Source: Cranoglanis bouderius (Eukaryota > Chordata > Actinopteri > Siluriformes > Cranoglanididae). From it: 64,000 bases of DNA. Below, piece by piece: positions 33,768-43,277 of the stretch. A model generated the notes under the pieces. That model had not been told where the DNA came from, searched no databases, and saw nothing but the letters and a program-made list of their open reading frames with translations. Position numbers and translations under genes: made by a program. How positions within the stretch are numbered: the stretch's first letter is position 1; every line of letters starts with the position of its first letter. The stretch is taken from positions 6,682,254-6,746,253 of the forward strand of contig CM042566.1 in NCBI GenBank assembly GCA_023630585.1, in the 5' to 3' direction.

Positions 33768-35065
33768 ACTTTCTGTGTGAAGTGTCTGGGAGTGGAGCAT
33801 GCCGCAGCTGCTCTTGAGGGGGCTAACTGCGCACACTGTGAGCGCTTTTCAATCAGGCAGCTCCGCTCGCAGCTCGCTCTTTTCTCGGCCAAAGGGAGTT
33901 GGGTTTCAGAGCCTTGCGGATCTGGGCTGGCCGCTGGCAGCCAGCCGGCTCAGGTCCTGGGGATCTCATATAGATCTGGAAGAGGAGCCAGAGACGAACG
34001 CTGCTCTATCTCTTGCTCTGTCTTCTGGGTCCGGCTTTCCGCCATTTCCTCACGTCATGACTCCTCCTTCCGTTATGGAAAGCCAAAATGCCCTTTCGAG
34101 GAGCCAGTAGGGGGAGCCACTGCAACAAAAACAGAGAGCAGCTCTGAAGTATATAAAGAGCTGCTTGAAGTGATTACTAGGGCAGTAGAAAAACTCAATC
34201 TAGACTGCCCCGGGGAAGAGGAAGTGGCTCGTAGCAGGCTGGATGAGCGCTTTCTCCCCAGTGAAAATAAATCACCCTCACACCGCAGAAAACTCCCCTT
34301 TTTTCCAGAAGTGCATGACGAAATATCACACTTCTGGAAAAAACGATACACTAGCCATGTTTATAACCCTGCAATGTCAGATTATTCGGCCATCATAGGG
34401 AATGAACAGCACGGGTATGTAGCTATGCCAAAGGTGGAGGAGGCGCTTGCGAGCTACCTCTCTCCATCGACGGCAGGAAATTTAGGGGGGCCAGCTTTGC
34501 TTCCAAGCCATGTAAGGCCACATCTGTGTTGGTGGGCAAAGCCTATGCGGCAGCGGGTCTCGCTTGTGGGTCACTGCATACGATGGCAGTGTTGCAGGCC
34601 TACCAGGCAGACCTGCTGAGTGAGCTTGACAGCGGGGAGGGAATTGGGCCCAAGGCAGTGGTGGAGTTTTGCTGCACCACGGATTTGTCTCTCCGGCAAT
34701 CAGGCAAACGGGATATGACAGGCCGTTCAATGGGTAGCTTGGTTGTGGCAGAGAGGCACCTATATCTCAACATCTCAGGGATCGGAAATAAAGATAAGGT
34801 CTCCCTGCTGGATGCCCCTGTTGAACCTTCTGGCCTGTTCAGCAGCGCGGTCAACACCATCGCCGACAGGTTTCGCAAGGCAAAACAGCAGACAGCGGCA
34901 TTCAGTCAGTTCCTTCCCCATCGTGTTGAGTTCGCCCGGGCATCCATGAGTGGGGCACTAGTCCAAGGGAAGCACAGAAGACAAGTGTGGCGGCCCACCT
35001 CCCCCCGCGGAGAGCCAGGGGGACTGATTGGCCACAGTCACAGCCTGCTAGTAGACCTGATCTGA
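33768..35065 (+). pseudogene. DIRS Gag-like ORF1
   Basis: Structural-type protein of DIRS elements, of unproven biochemical role. The frame starts inside a Cys-rich motif (FCVKCLGVEH, then CAHCERF). It continues through an acidic and Ser-rich linker to FFPEVHDEISHFWKKRY and GYVAMPKVEEALASYL, blocks typical of teleost DIRS ORF1. A one- or two-base indel in the G run near 34485-34491 moves the frame. Downstream frame 2 gives GKAYAAAGLACGSLHTMAVL and RFRKAKQQTAAFSQFLP, then a stop at 35063-35065. The true start codon is upstream of the truncation. No other Gag-type zinc knuckle is visible. Confidence 0.85.
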
Positions 35066-35249
35066 GAATGATCATAAAGGCCAGGCAGACAAAGAAGAAG
35101 CAGCCCTGATGGGCTGTGGAGGGAAGTTTCAGGGGACTTAAGGCTGTTAGGTCAGTTAGCCCCCAGTATTACGATAGGGCCTCCCCTAGCCAATGTCGTC
35201 CAAAGTATTCAGTTTTCTCTGGTCAGCGAGCTGTCACAGGGCAACGGAA

Positions 35250-37045
35250 ATCTGATGCTTTACCCCCAACAGAATGTGGAAGTGTTAACATCTCTGAAAG
35301 ACCATTTGGCAGCATGGAAACTACTGCTAAATGTGTCTCCATAGGTTCTGTCCACCATAGAAAAGGGTTACCGGGTCCAGTTCAGAGCTCGACCCCCCCG
35401 CTTTAGAGGTGTGCTCACATCAGTAGTCAGCACAGAACAGAGCCCGACGTTAGCACAGGAAGTGAGATCTCTCTTGGAAAACGGGGCCATAGAATGTGTA
35501 CCCCGTTCCCTGAGGGAGGGAGGTTTTTACAGCCGTTATTTCCTGGTCCTCAAAAAAGATGGGAGTATGCAGCCAATTTTAGATCTGTGCCATCTGAACC
35601 GTACTCTTCGGACATACAGGTTCAGGATGCTGACGCTCAAACTTATCGTTCCACAGATTCAGTTCGAGGACTGGTTTGTGACGATCGATCTGAAAGACGC
35701 ATATTTCCACATGGAAATGAGTTCCTGAGGTTCGCGTTTGGAGGCAACGCGTACCAATATCTTCCCTTCGGTCTAGCTTTATCCCACAAAGTGCATGGAC
35801 TAAACTACCTGGACAACTGGTTAATTCTAGCACGATCCAGGGAAGTGGCGGTTCAACATCAAGATGTTGTTCTCGCACACATGAGGAGCTTGGGGCTCAG
35901 GTTGAACCTCAAGAAAAGTATGCTTTCTCCAGTGCAGAAGACAACTTTTCTAGGAGTTGTATGGGATTCTACTACAATGAGGGCATTTCTATCCCCAACA
36001 CGTGTAGGATCAATCCTATCAACATTGAGCAAAATAAAGCTGTGTCTGGGCATCCCCTCCAGTCTCTACAAGAGACTGTTGGGGCTTATGGCAGCAGCAG
36101 CCAACGTCATTCCGTTGGGCCTATTGCACATGAGACCATTTCAGTGGTGGCAGAAAAGTCAGGGGTTTCATCCAAGGACGAAACCCCTGAGAGTAAACAG
36201 TGTCACGCGGCATGCCTACGTGCTCTGAAAATTTGTCCCCGGTTTCTAGCCTCGGGTCACACTCACAGAGCATCTCCTTATTGCAAGACGGTAATGACAG
36301 ATGCCTTCCTTACAGGCTGGGGCGCGGTCTTAGACGGCCATCCAGCTCACGGTCTCTGGAGCGGCCCTCACCTGGAGTGGCATATAAATCACCTAGAAAT
36401 GAGGGCCATATTTCTAGCACTGAAATTCTTTCTTCCTCAATTGATAGGGCACCATGTGTTAGTTGTGACAGACAACACAGCAGTGGTCTCATATATCAAC
36501 CACCGGGGGGGTTATGTTCACGCCCCCTGTTCAGGCAGGCACAACTAATTCTTCTCTGGGCAGAGGGAAAGTTTTTGTCAGTGGGTGCAATGTACATTCC
36601 GGGCAACTGGAATGTGGGGGCAGACATCCTGTCAAGGCAGGGGCTGAGGCCCGGGGATTGGAGGCTCCATCCATAAGCGGTGGAGTCCGTATGGCGGAGG
36701 TTCGGCCGAGTGGATGTGGATGTGTTCGCCTCCGAGGAGACAACACACTGCCCGCTTTGGTTCACCCTCACTCCTTCCGCACCATTGGGGCTGGACGCCA
36801 TGGAAAACACATGGCCGAGGTCACATCTGTATGCTTTTCCCCCGATCGCTCTGCTCCTGCAGGTTCTAGCGAGAGTTCGCCAAGACCGTCTACGTCTGCT
36901 GCTAGTAGCACTGTATTGGCCAGCTCGAATATGGTTCTCAGAGATAATATCCCTGCTAGACGGCACTCCCTGGGAGATTCCTGTTCACAGGGATCTACTG
37001 TCTCAAGCCAGAGGATTGATTTATCACCCTCGGCCAGAACTATAG
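35250..37045 (+). pseudogene. DIRS reverse transcriptase / RNase H ORF2
   Basis: It would copy the element RNA into DNA and remove the template. An in-frame stop lies at 35342-35344, in a position where Trp is usual. RT blocks follow: SRYFLVLKKDGSMQPILDL, then VTIDLKDAYFHM with the motif A Asp. A frameshift occurs near 35715. Next come AYQYLPFGLALS (motif B) and YLDNW, where the second Asp of the YxDD catalytic pair is Asn. About 20 residues between motif B and YLDN are missing. A further shift near 36200 leads to the RNase H part: VMTDAFLTGWGAVLDG, HLEMRAIFLALK and VVTDNTAVVSYIN. After another shift near 36520 the frame reads YIPGNWNVGADILSRQ, meets a stop at 36674, then continues VDVDVFASEETTHCPLWF to a stop at 37043. 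Confidence 0.92.
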
Positions 37046-37087
37046 AAACTGTGGGTCTGGCCCCTGAGGGGCACCAGCTCATAGATT

Positions 37088-38022
37088 AAGGGCACATATA
37101 CGCTCAAGTGGCAACTTTTTGTCTCGTGGTGTGGGGAACGTCAGTTAGACCCAGTAAACTGCACAATACCTACAGTCCTGGAGATTTACAAGGACATTTC
37201 TCAGCAGGGTTGGCTCCTTCTACAATCAGGGTCTACATGGCCGCCATTTTGGCCAGCCACACCTCTATTGATGGAGCCTCTGTGGGGCAACATCCTCTAA
37301 CATTGAGGTTCATGTGTGGTGTCAGATGGCTGAGCCCATCTGCAGACCACGCATACCTTCCTGGGACCTTTCTGTGGTCCTGGAAGGTCTGTCAGGTGCC
37401 CCATTTGAGCCCTTAGAGTCAGCCTCTGAGAAGCTTCTGACTCTAAAGGTAGCTATTCTGCTGGCCCTGACATCTCTCAAGCGAGTAGGAGATCTACAAG
37501 CTCTCTCTGTTGCCCCTTCCTGCCTTGACTTTGCCCCTGGATTAGCCAAGGCCTTCCTATATCCTAGGCCGGATTATATTCTTAAAGTGCCTACATCTGC
37601 TGCCCAGCCGATAGTGTTGCAGGCATTCTGCCCTCCTCCATTCCTCACACTGGAACAAGAGAAATTGCACATACTCTGTCCAGTTAGGGCTCTCTGTACT
37701 TACGTCCACCACTCCGGCCAGTGGCGTAAGTCAGAGCAGTTGTTAGTCTGCTTTGGCAGCGACAGTAGAGGTGATGCTGTGTCAAAGCAGCGCATCTCTA
37801 ATTGGATAGTGGAAGCTATCTCTATCGCTTATGAGGCGCACAGTCTCCCTACGCCTCTGGACATAACATTCCACTAGGGGGATTGCTTCCTCGAAGGCTT
37901 TATCCAAAGGGGTACCCTTACAGGATGTGTGTGCTGCGGCGGGGTGGTCTACGCCGCACACATTCATTCGATATTACAGTCTGGACATGCATTCCACTCC
38001 AGGCTCGAGTGTCTTGCAGTGA
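37088..38022 (+). pseudogene. DIRS tyrosine recombinase
   Basis: In DIRS elements this enzyme integrates a circular DNA intermediate without target duplication. The N-terminal half is split over frames: YTLKWQLFVSWCGERQLDP near 37095-37150, then STIRVYMAAILASH near 37225. From 37380 the catalytic domain is readable: LTLKVAILLALTSLKRVGDL with the first Arg at 37482-37484, a long middle part ending ISNWIVEAISIAYE, and a frameshift near 37865. After it come HSTR (37867-37878, the HxxR box) and GWSTPHTFIRYYSLDM, with the Tyr pair at 37972-37977 and a stop at 38020-38022. All catalytic residues are still recognisable, although the reading frame is broken at least twice. Confidence 0.9.
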
Positions 38023-38112
38023 CCCTCAGGCTTGGATCTTTTGAACAGGCCATTCCCTCAGTATGACGGAGTGGGTATTCTCGTTCCCACAGCATGAAGC
38101 TCATGCAACGTT

Positions 38113-38435
38113 GAGTTCCCTTAGAAAGGGAACATCTAGGTTATGCATGTAACCCTGTTCCCTGAGAAGGGAACAAGACGTTGCGTAGCTTTGTCATACT
38201 GGGGCATGCCTGTGAATTGGGTCTTTGCTTCAGATAATAGAGGCTGAGGGCATGGTTCACAGGTGCCGTTTTTATATCACGCGACGTGCTTAATTGCCAT
38301 GTCACCTGACCACAGCAGGCCTATAAATTAGACGTGTTTTCACACAGAGACTTCAGCAGCTACGCAGATACGCAGCTCACACAATGTCTTGTTCCCTTCT
38401 CAGGGATCAGGGTTACATAAGTAACCCAGACGTTT
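38113..38435. repeat. DIRS right terminus with nested inverted repeats
   Basis: Positions 38151-38183 (AACCCTGTTCCCTGAGAAGG onward) and 38382-38414 are inverted complements with about 31 of 33 matches, separated by roughly 200 bp. GTTATGCATGTAACC at 38140-38154 and GTTACATAAGTAACCC at 38412-38427 are further small palindromes. A third, GTTCCCTTAGAAAGGGAAC, lies at 38115-38133. DIRS elements are known to carry an internal complementary region beside a terminal inverted repeat, and this arrangement fits it. Confidence 0.8.
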
Positions 38436-38582
38436 TTGACTATAATTAATTAAGATATTTGTACTTGCTAAGATACCAATTTCCACAGTGTATGTGTAAA
38501 ATCTTGCAACAGAGCACTTACTCTTCAGATAAGAGATTTGTTCCAAAGATAACTGTTAACCATCAGAAGAAGCCCAGAGGAA

Positions 38583-38586
<4 letters not shown>

Positions 38587-38619
<33 letters not shown>
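38587..38619. repeat. poly(T) tract
   Basis: About 32 consecutive T. It could be the complement of a poly(A) tail of a minus-strand insertion, but no element is recognisable to its right. Confidence 0.9.
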
Positions 38620-38622
<3 letters not shown>

Positions 38623-39006
38623 TGCAGTGAAGAAATCCTGTATAAACCCGTACACTAAACCAGTAGAATATATTACACAAGTAGTGGCATTTTTATGCTC
38701 CTCTTCTCAACACATATAACATTTTTAGATCCACACATAAATGCAAATGGTGATTGTCCTACTTTTTAGGATTGTGCAATTGTCCACTATTTGACTGTGA
38801 TAATGTCATTTTTGTTGTTTGACTAGTATACATCTTGGACTGTGAATTATTATGAAATGAAATCCCCACTACTATGGTGTGAAAAGAAACGATATACAAG
38901 GCCTAGTGGCAGCTCATTAAAAGCAGTTTGACTAAAACTGCAAAGCTTGGCTGAGATTTTTAATACCTCCAGCAGCTTTCATGCAGTGGCAGACTAAATA
39001 GAATGA

Positions 39007-39011
<5 letters not shown>
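38620..39011. other. Non-coding stretch, nothing recognised
   Basis: AT-rich; no gene or recognised element. Confidence 0.4.

Positions 39012-39079
<68 letters not shown>
39012..39079. repeat. (AG)n microsatellite
   Basis: About 34 uninterrupted AG units. Confidence 0.98.
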
Positions 39080-39082
<3 letters not shown>

Positions 39083-40332
39083 AATGCAGCAGTGTCAGAT
39101 ATTTGTACATGTTGCTGAGTTCTACTTTCAGAAGTGAGTAATGCTCAGGAGATTAATCAAAATGAAAGTTTCTTTAATTCGTTGACACCTAAAACAGCCA
39201 ATAAATAAATATATAATGCGCCTGATGATGAACAGATGTACTGGAAATATACCACATAGGGAGCCATTTGTCACTATCCCCCAGTAGTTTTGGTTCTGTA
39301 GTTTTCTTTAGCTCTACCTTCAGTGCTTACGAAAGTACAGATTACAATCAAGACAATCAAAATAGAGTTCTAAAGTTCAATAATCTTTTAAAATGACAGA
39401 AGAAGCCCTGATAGATATAAGACCATAAAACAACCAAATGTCTTCCATTTTCTAATGAGCTTAGTAATAGCTAATGATTTGTTGGAACTGGTTTATTTAC
39501 ACTCCCAACTTCAGTTTTACAACTATTCCTAACTGTGTTAACACATACAGTAATTAATAAACAATACAACTCCTGACTAAATACTAATGCTAGTTACTAC
39601 CCACTACAGCTAACTTGCAACTAGCTTCCATGCTGTAATGACATAATGCCACTCCATGAATGATATTATCATCAATCAGTAATAGTTAGACAGAATGATA
39701 GGATTTTCACGACCTCACAAGCCTAACAGACACTGCTGAAATTGTGCAGGAGTTATTATAACCCCAATACGCCTGTAAATAAGCTTTCATACAGCAGAGG
39801 TGCCCATATAAAGATTTCATAGAGCTCAAAAAGAGCTTAGGAGATCAATTCCAGACTTTAACTCTAGTTATGTTGATTGGTCCTAATATCGTAATTGATT
39901 TTGATACTGTCCTGTAAATCTAAAGTGCGAAAATATACTGTAGACTTAACAAACATTTAACAACCAAAAAGTTTTCATTTGGTATGTAAATTCAACGTGC
40001 TGCTGCTGATCAGCTGAGGCTAGAACATTTTTTTTTACAATATGGATTATGTGGAAACAGAACAAAGTTCTCTGCTATAAGTACATCAACTCGCAGTTAA
40101 ACATATCAAGATGAAAATAAAGACACTGTAGTGTTCGTTCTACCTTAAGGGATTCTCTCAGAAGGGGAAACTGAAGAACCGTTTTTTTTTTCTAAAAGAT
40201 CAAGAGCAGAACCTTTTTTCAAAAGATTGAGGAAGAAGTAATATAAGATATATAAGTATATAAGAGATATACGTAGTTATCTAGATGTATTTTCCTCCCT
40301 TCAACATTACCATTTAATAATACTAGTTATAC
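39080..40332. other. Non-coding stretch, nothing recognised
   Basis: AT-rich and single-copy-looking. AGAACC-type motifs near 40160-40220 resemble others in the window but do not define an element. Confidence 0.4.
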
Positions 40333-40598
40333 TGCAGTGCTGTTGAATTCTTGAATCTGATTGGCCAGTGTTTTCTATAACAGCAGTTCTGACAATATTC
40401 ACAGGTGTAAATCATAGGTTTTATTAACATGCTCGTTGCAATCCATTGTTGTTTCTATAGTAACAACTCATTCACAGGGACTTGTATGGCGGACACACTA
40501 CATAATGCAATAATACAAATAATAAGCATATATAAAAACACATTCTTATTTAACAAACAATTGCATAATAACTGATATGGTGAAGTGTCGTCATGGAT
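40333..40598 (+). mobile_element. Non-autonomous repeat X, copy 5 (partial)
   Basis: It has the copy 3 orientation: GCAGTGCTGTTGAATTC, TCTGATTGGCCAGTG, CTATAACAGCAGTTCTGAC, GTTTCTATAGTAACAACTC, CACAGGGACTTGTATGG and GATATGGTGAAGTGTC. It then stops where SINE family 1 sequence begins. Confidence 0.8.
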
Positions 40599-40691
40599 TA
40601 TTTTCATCCCATTCCTTTGGGTTCTATGGTTTCCTCCTACCTTCAAAAATAAAATAAAATAAATAAAACAGTAGGTGGATTAGTTAACATA
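40599..40691 (+). mobile_element. SINE family 1, 5' piece interrupted by Tc1
   Basis: It contains CTTTGGGTTCTATGGTTTCC and GTAGGTGGATTAGTTAACATA, matching the middle of the family 1 body at 4770-4830, with an AAATA expansion between. It breaks at the TA where the Tc1 element enters and resumes at 42257. Confidence 0.75.
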
Positions 40692-42256
40692 CAGTCATGT
40701 GGAAAAATAAGTACACCCCATGGAAATTGTTGGCTTTTTTGACATATTTGTAAAAAAAGCAAACTCTTTGAAACAATGCCTATTAATAAAGGTGATACAC
40801 TCTAGCAAATGACATAAAATTGATATTTTGTATTTTGTAGTAATTTTCACAAAATTATTACAAAACAACAAAAAAACAGATTAGTCACGTGGAAAAAGTA
40901 AGATCACCCCTACATTTATCACACATTCAAATCCATCAAATTAGAATCAGGTGTTCAAGATTGGGTGCCAGTGATTAGAACCTGCTTAGGGAGTGCAGGT
41001 GGAACCTGTCTTATTTATACCCCTCTCATATCTAGTATCTGGTGTTCTCTTTGCTACTGAGGTGTGTGGTGCCAAGATCTAAAGAGTTCTAGAAGGCCTT
41101 CAGAAAAATTAGTCTGGCAAGGGATTTAAAAAGATCTCCAAATTATTTGAAATACATCTTTCCACTGTAAAGAAAATCATCTACAAATGGAGCAGATTTC
41201 AAATGACTTCAAATGATTTGTCCAGGACTGGAGGTCCCAGCAAATTCAGCCCAAGAGCAGACCATCTTGTACAAAAAGAAGTCTCCAAGAACCCCAAAAT
41301 TTCAACACAGGATCTGCTAGTAAGTCTTGCAACTGTTGGTGTCAAAGTGCATGCTTCTACAGTCAGAAAGAGATTGCACAAATCTGAACTGCACAGGAGG
41401 AGTGCCAGGAAAAAGGCTTTGCAAGACTATAATTTGCCAATGAGCATATAGGCAAAGACCAGGCCTTTTGGAACAATGTGCTCTGGACAGACAAATCAAA
41501 GATAGATTTGTTTTGCCCCAGCAACAGCAGACATGTTTGGTGCAGACCAAAGACAGCTTTTCTGGAGAAGCACCTCATACCAACTGTGGAGCTCAGTGGT
41601 GGGTTAAGTGTTCTGTTTTGGGGTTGCTTCGCTGCCTCAGGGACTGGACAGCTTGCATTCATTGATTCAACTATGAATTCTGCATTGTATCAAAGAGTGC
41701 TTGAAGATAATGTGAGGCCATCTGTCCGAAAGTTGAAGTTGAACCGAAAGTGCACCTTTCAACAAGATAATGATCCTAAGCACACTAGCAAATCCACCAA
41801 GAATGGCTCAGAAAGAAGAAATGGAATGGCCTAGTCAAAGCCTGGATTTTAATCCCATTGAAATGTTGTAGGGGAATTTGAAACATGCAGTAGATGCAAG
41901 AAATCCCTCAAACATTTTGCAACTGGAAGAATATTGCATGGAAGAGTTGTCAAAAATTCCAGAAAGCCTGGTGGACAATTATGCAAAATGCCTACAAGAA
42001 TTTATTTCTGCTAAATGGGGCAATACTAGCTTCTGAGGCCAAGGGTGTACTTACTTTTTCCACAGAAGAATATCACATCTATTGATATTTCTGTTGAATA
42101 AATGATTGAAAAGGCTAATTTTCCTTGTAGTTTTGTTCAAGTATATCAACTTTATTAATAGGCACTGTTTCAAAGATGATCAAATGTTTGCTTGTCCAGA
42201 TATATCAAAAAAGGCAACAATTTCCATGGGGTGTACTTATTTTTTTCACATGACTG
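40692..42256 (+). mobile_element. Complete but dead Tc1-family transposon (1,565 bp)
   Basis: The left end CAGTCATGTGGAAAAATAAG is the inverted complement of the right end at 42237-42256. Inverted similarity continues inward for about 110 bp, including GTACACCCCATGGAAATTG and GCCTATTAATAAAG. TA flanks both sides. It sits inside a SINE. Confidence 0.96.
41070..42036 (+). pseudogene. Tc1-type transposase remnant
   Basis: DDE transposase with several frameshifts and stops. An N-terminal trace reads FRKISLARDLKRSPNYLKY near 41100-41155. The second DNA-binding part at 41203-41451 has RTGGPSKFSPRADHLVQKEV and VHASTVRKRLHKSELH. Another frame from 41478 has LWTDKSKIDLF, with the first Asp but Lys where Glu is usual. 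It continues with VLFWGCFAASGTGQLAFID and CTFQQDNDPKHTSKSTK, holding the second Asp. A shift near 41815 leads to WPSQSLDFNPIEML with the catalytic Glu, followed at once by a TAG where Trp is usual. The remaining frame ends at 42034-42036. Confidence 0.93.
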
Positions 42257-42280
42257 TACATTATGTATGTGTATTTATGA

Positions 42281-42316
<36 letters not shown>

Positions 42317-42447
42317 ATGGTGCTCTGTGATGCGCTGGTGACACATGCAGGGTGGGTTCCAGCCTCACTCCAAGTGTTCCCGGGAAAGGCTCTGGATCCA
42401 CTACAATCCTGACCAAAATAAAGCCATTACTAAAGATGAATGGCTGC
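42257..42447 (+). mobile_element. SINE family 1, 3' piece with internal (TG)n expansion
   Basis: After the Tc1 the SINE continues with a (TG)n tract at 42281-42315, then GCATGGTGCTCTGTGATGCG, GTTCCCGGGAAAGGCTCTGG and a CCTGACCAAAATAAAGCC tail. Other copies have only a short TGTGTG at this point, so the microsatellite has grown from inside the SINE body. Confidence 0.85.
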
Positions 42448-42881
42448 CATGGGGTAGATGAATTGTAACTGAATGATAATACGTGGTACCAGTTCCATAA
42501 CAGAACAAGATCTGGATAACCAAACAGAGTAGTTTCGGTAGTGATCTTTTTTTAAATTTTTTTTTATTATTGCTCCACACCCAGAACTGGTGTATTCTTG
42601 CTTGGCAACACCTCTAACACTGCATTTTATCATGGCAAGCTTGAACAGAGCAAGCAAGCTCAAAGGTCACAGCTTGATTAATTAAATTAAAATAATAATA
42701 AAAAAACAGCAAGCAGTTGACTCAAACATCATTAATCAAACAGCCATAATGCGTGTCCAAATGTTGGGGAGTTCTAATATCCTCAAATTAATTTTGCACA
42801 AATTACATCTCTGTAGTCATATCCCAAACACAGTCAATAATATTCTAGATGTAACCCAGGATAAAACAAATAATGCTAAAA

Positions 42882-42884
<3 letters not shown>
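42448..42884. other. Non-coding stretch, nothing recognised
   Basis: No gene or clear element was seen. Confidence 0.4.

Positions 42885-42924
<40 letters not shown>
42885..42924. repeat. (AC)n microsatellite
   Basis: About 20 AC units, next to the inverted SINE. Confidence 0.97.
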
Positions 42925-42927
<3 letters not shown>

Positions 42928-42942
42928 TATATACGTATATCC

Positions 42943-43277
42943 ATCCATCCATTTTCTGTACCGCTTATCAGGGTCACAGGGAGCCTGGAGCCTATACCAG
43001 GGGACTCGGGGCACAAGGTGGGGGACACCCTGGACGGGGTGCCAACCTATTGCAAGGCACAATCGCACACACACATTCATACACTACAGACTATTTGGAA
43101 ATGCCAACCAGCCTACAACGCATATCTTTGGACTGGGGGCAGGAAACTGGAGTATATATAGATTCGGGTTGGGGCTTCGAATCCTGCCTCCGCCCTGTGT
43201 GTGCAGAGCTTGCATGTTCTCCTCGTACTTCGGGGGTTTCCTTCAGGTACTCCGGTTTCCTCCCCCAGTCCAAAGAG
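42943..43277 (-). mobile_element. SINE family 2 with inverted 5' half (twin-priming structure)
   Basis: Positions 42943-43152 are the minus-strand 3' part, running from the CCATCCATCCATTTTCTGTA tail to GACTGGGGGCAGGAAACTGG. Positions 43162-43277 are a plus-strand 5' part, running from GGCTTCGAATCCTGCC (B box) to CCAGTCCAAAG. About 26 bp around CAGTCC/GTACTCC is present in both orientations. This layout is what twin priming during target-primed reverse transcription produces. Confidence 0.85.

Larger units (their letters stand above)
33768..38435 (+). mobile_element. DIRS-type tyrosine-recombinase retrotransposon, 5'-truncated and degenerate
   Basis: In order it has a Gag-like region (33768-35065), a reverse transcriptase and RNase H region (about 35250-37045), and a tyrosine recombinase (about 37088-38022). 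It ends in a terminal region of nested inverted repeats (38113-38430). This order and the recombinase in place of an integrase define DIRS elements. Every gene is broken by frameshifts or stops. The left inverted repeat and 5' leader are not visible, so the left side is truncated near 33768. GC content is clearly higher than in the flanks. Confidence 0.95.

Noticed and set aside
36680..37089. Separate gene between RNase H and recombinase
   Set aside because: The frame VDVDVFASEETTHCPLWF is a normal part of DIRS ORF2 after an in-frame stop and not an independent gene.
38587..38619. poly(T) as the tail of a minus-strand retrocopy
   Set aside because: No coding or SINE-like sequence follows to the right and no target duplication was found.
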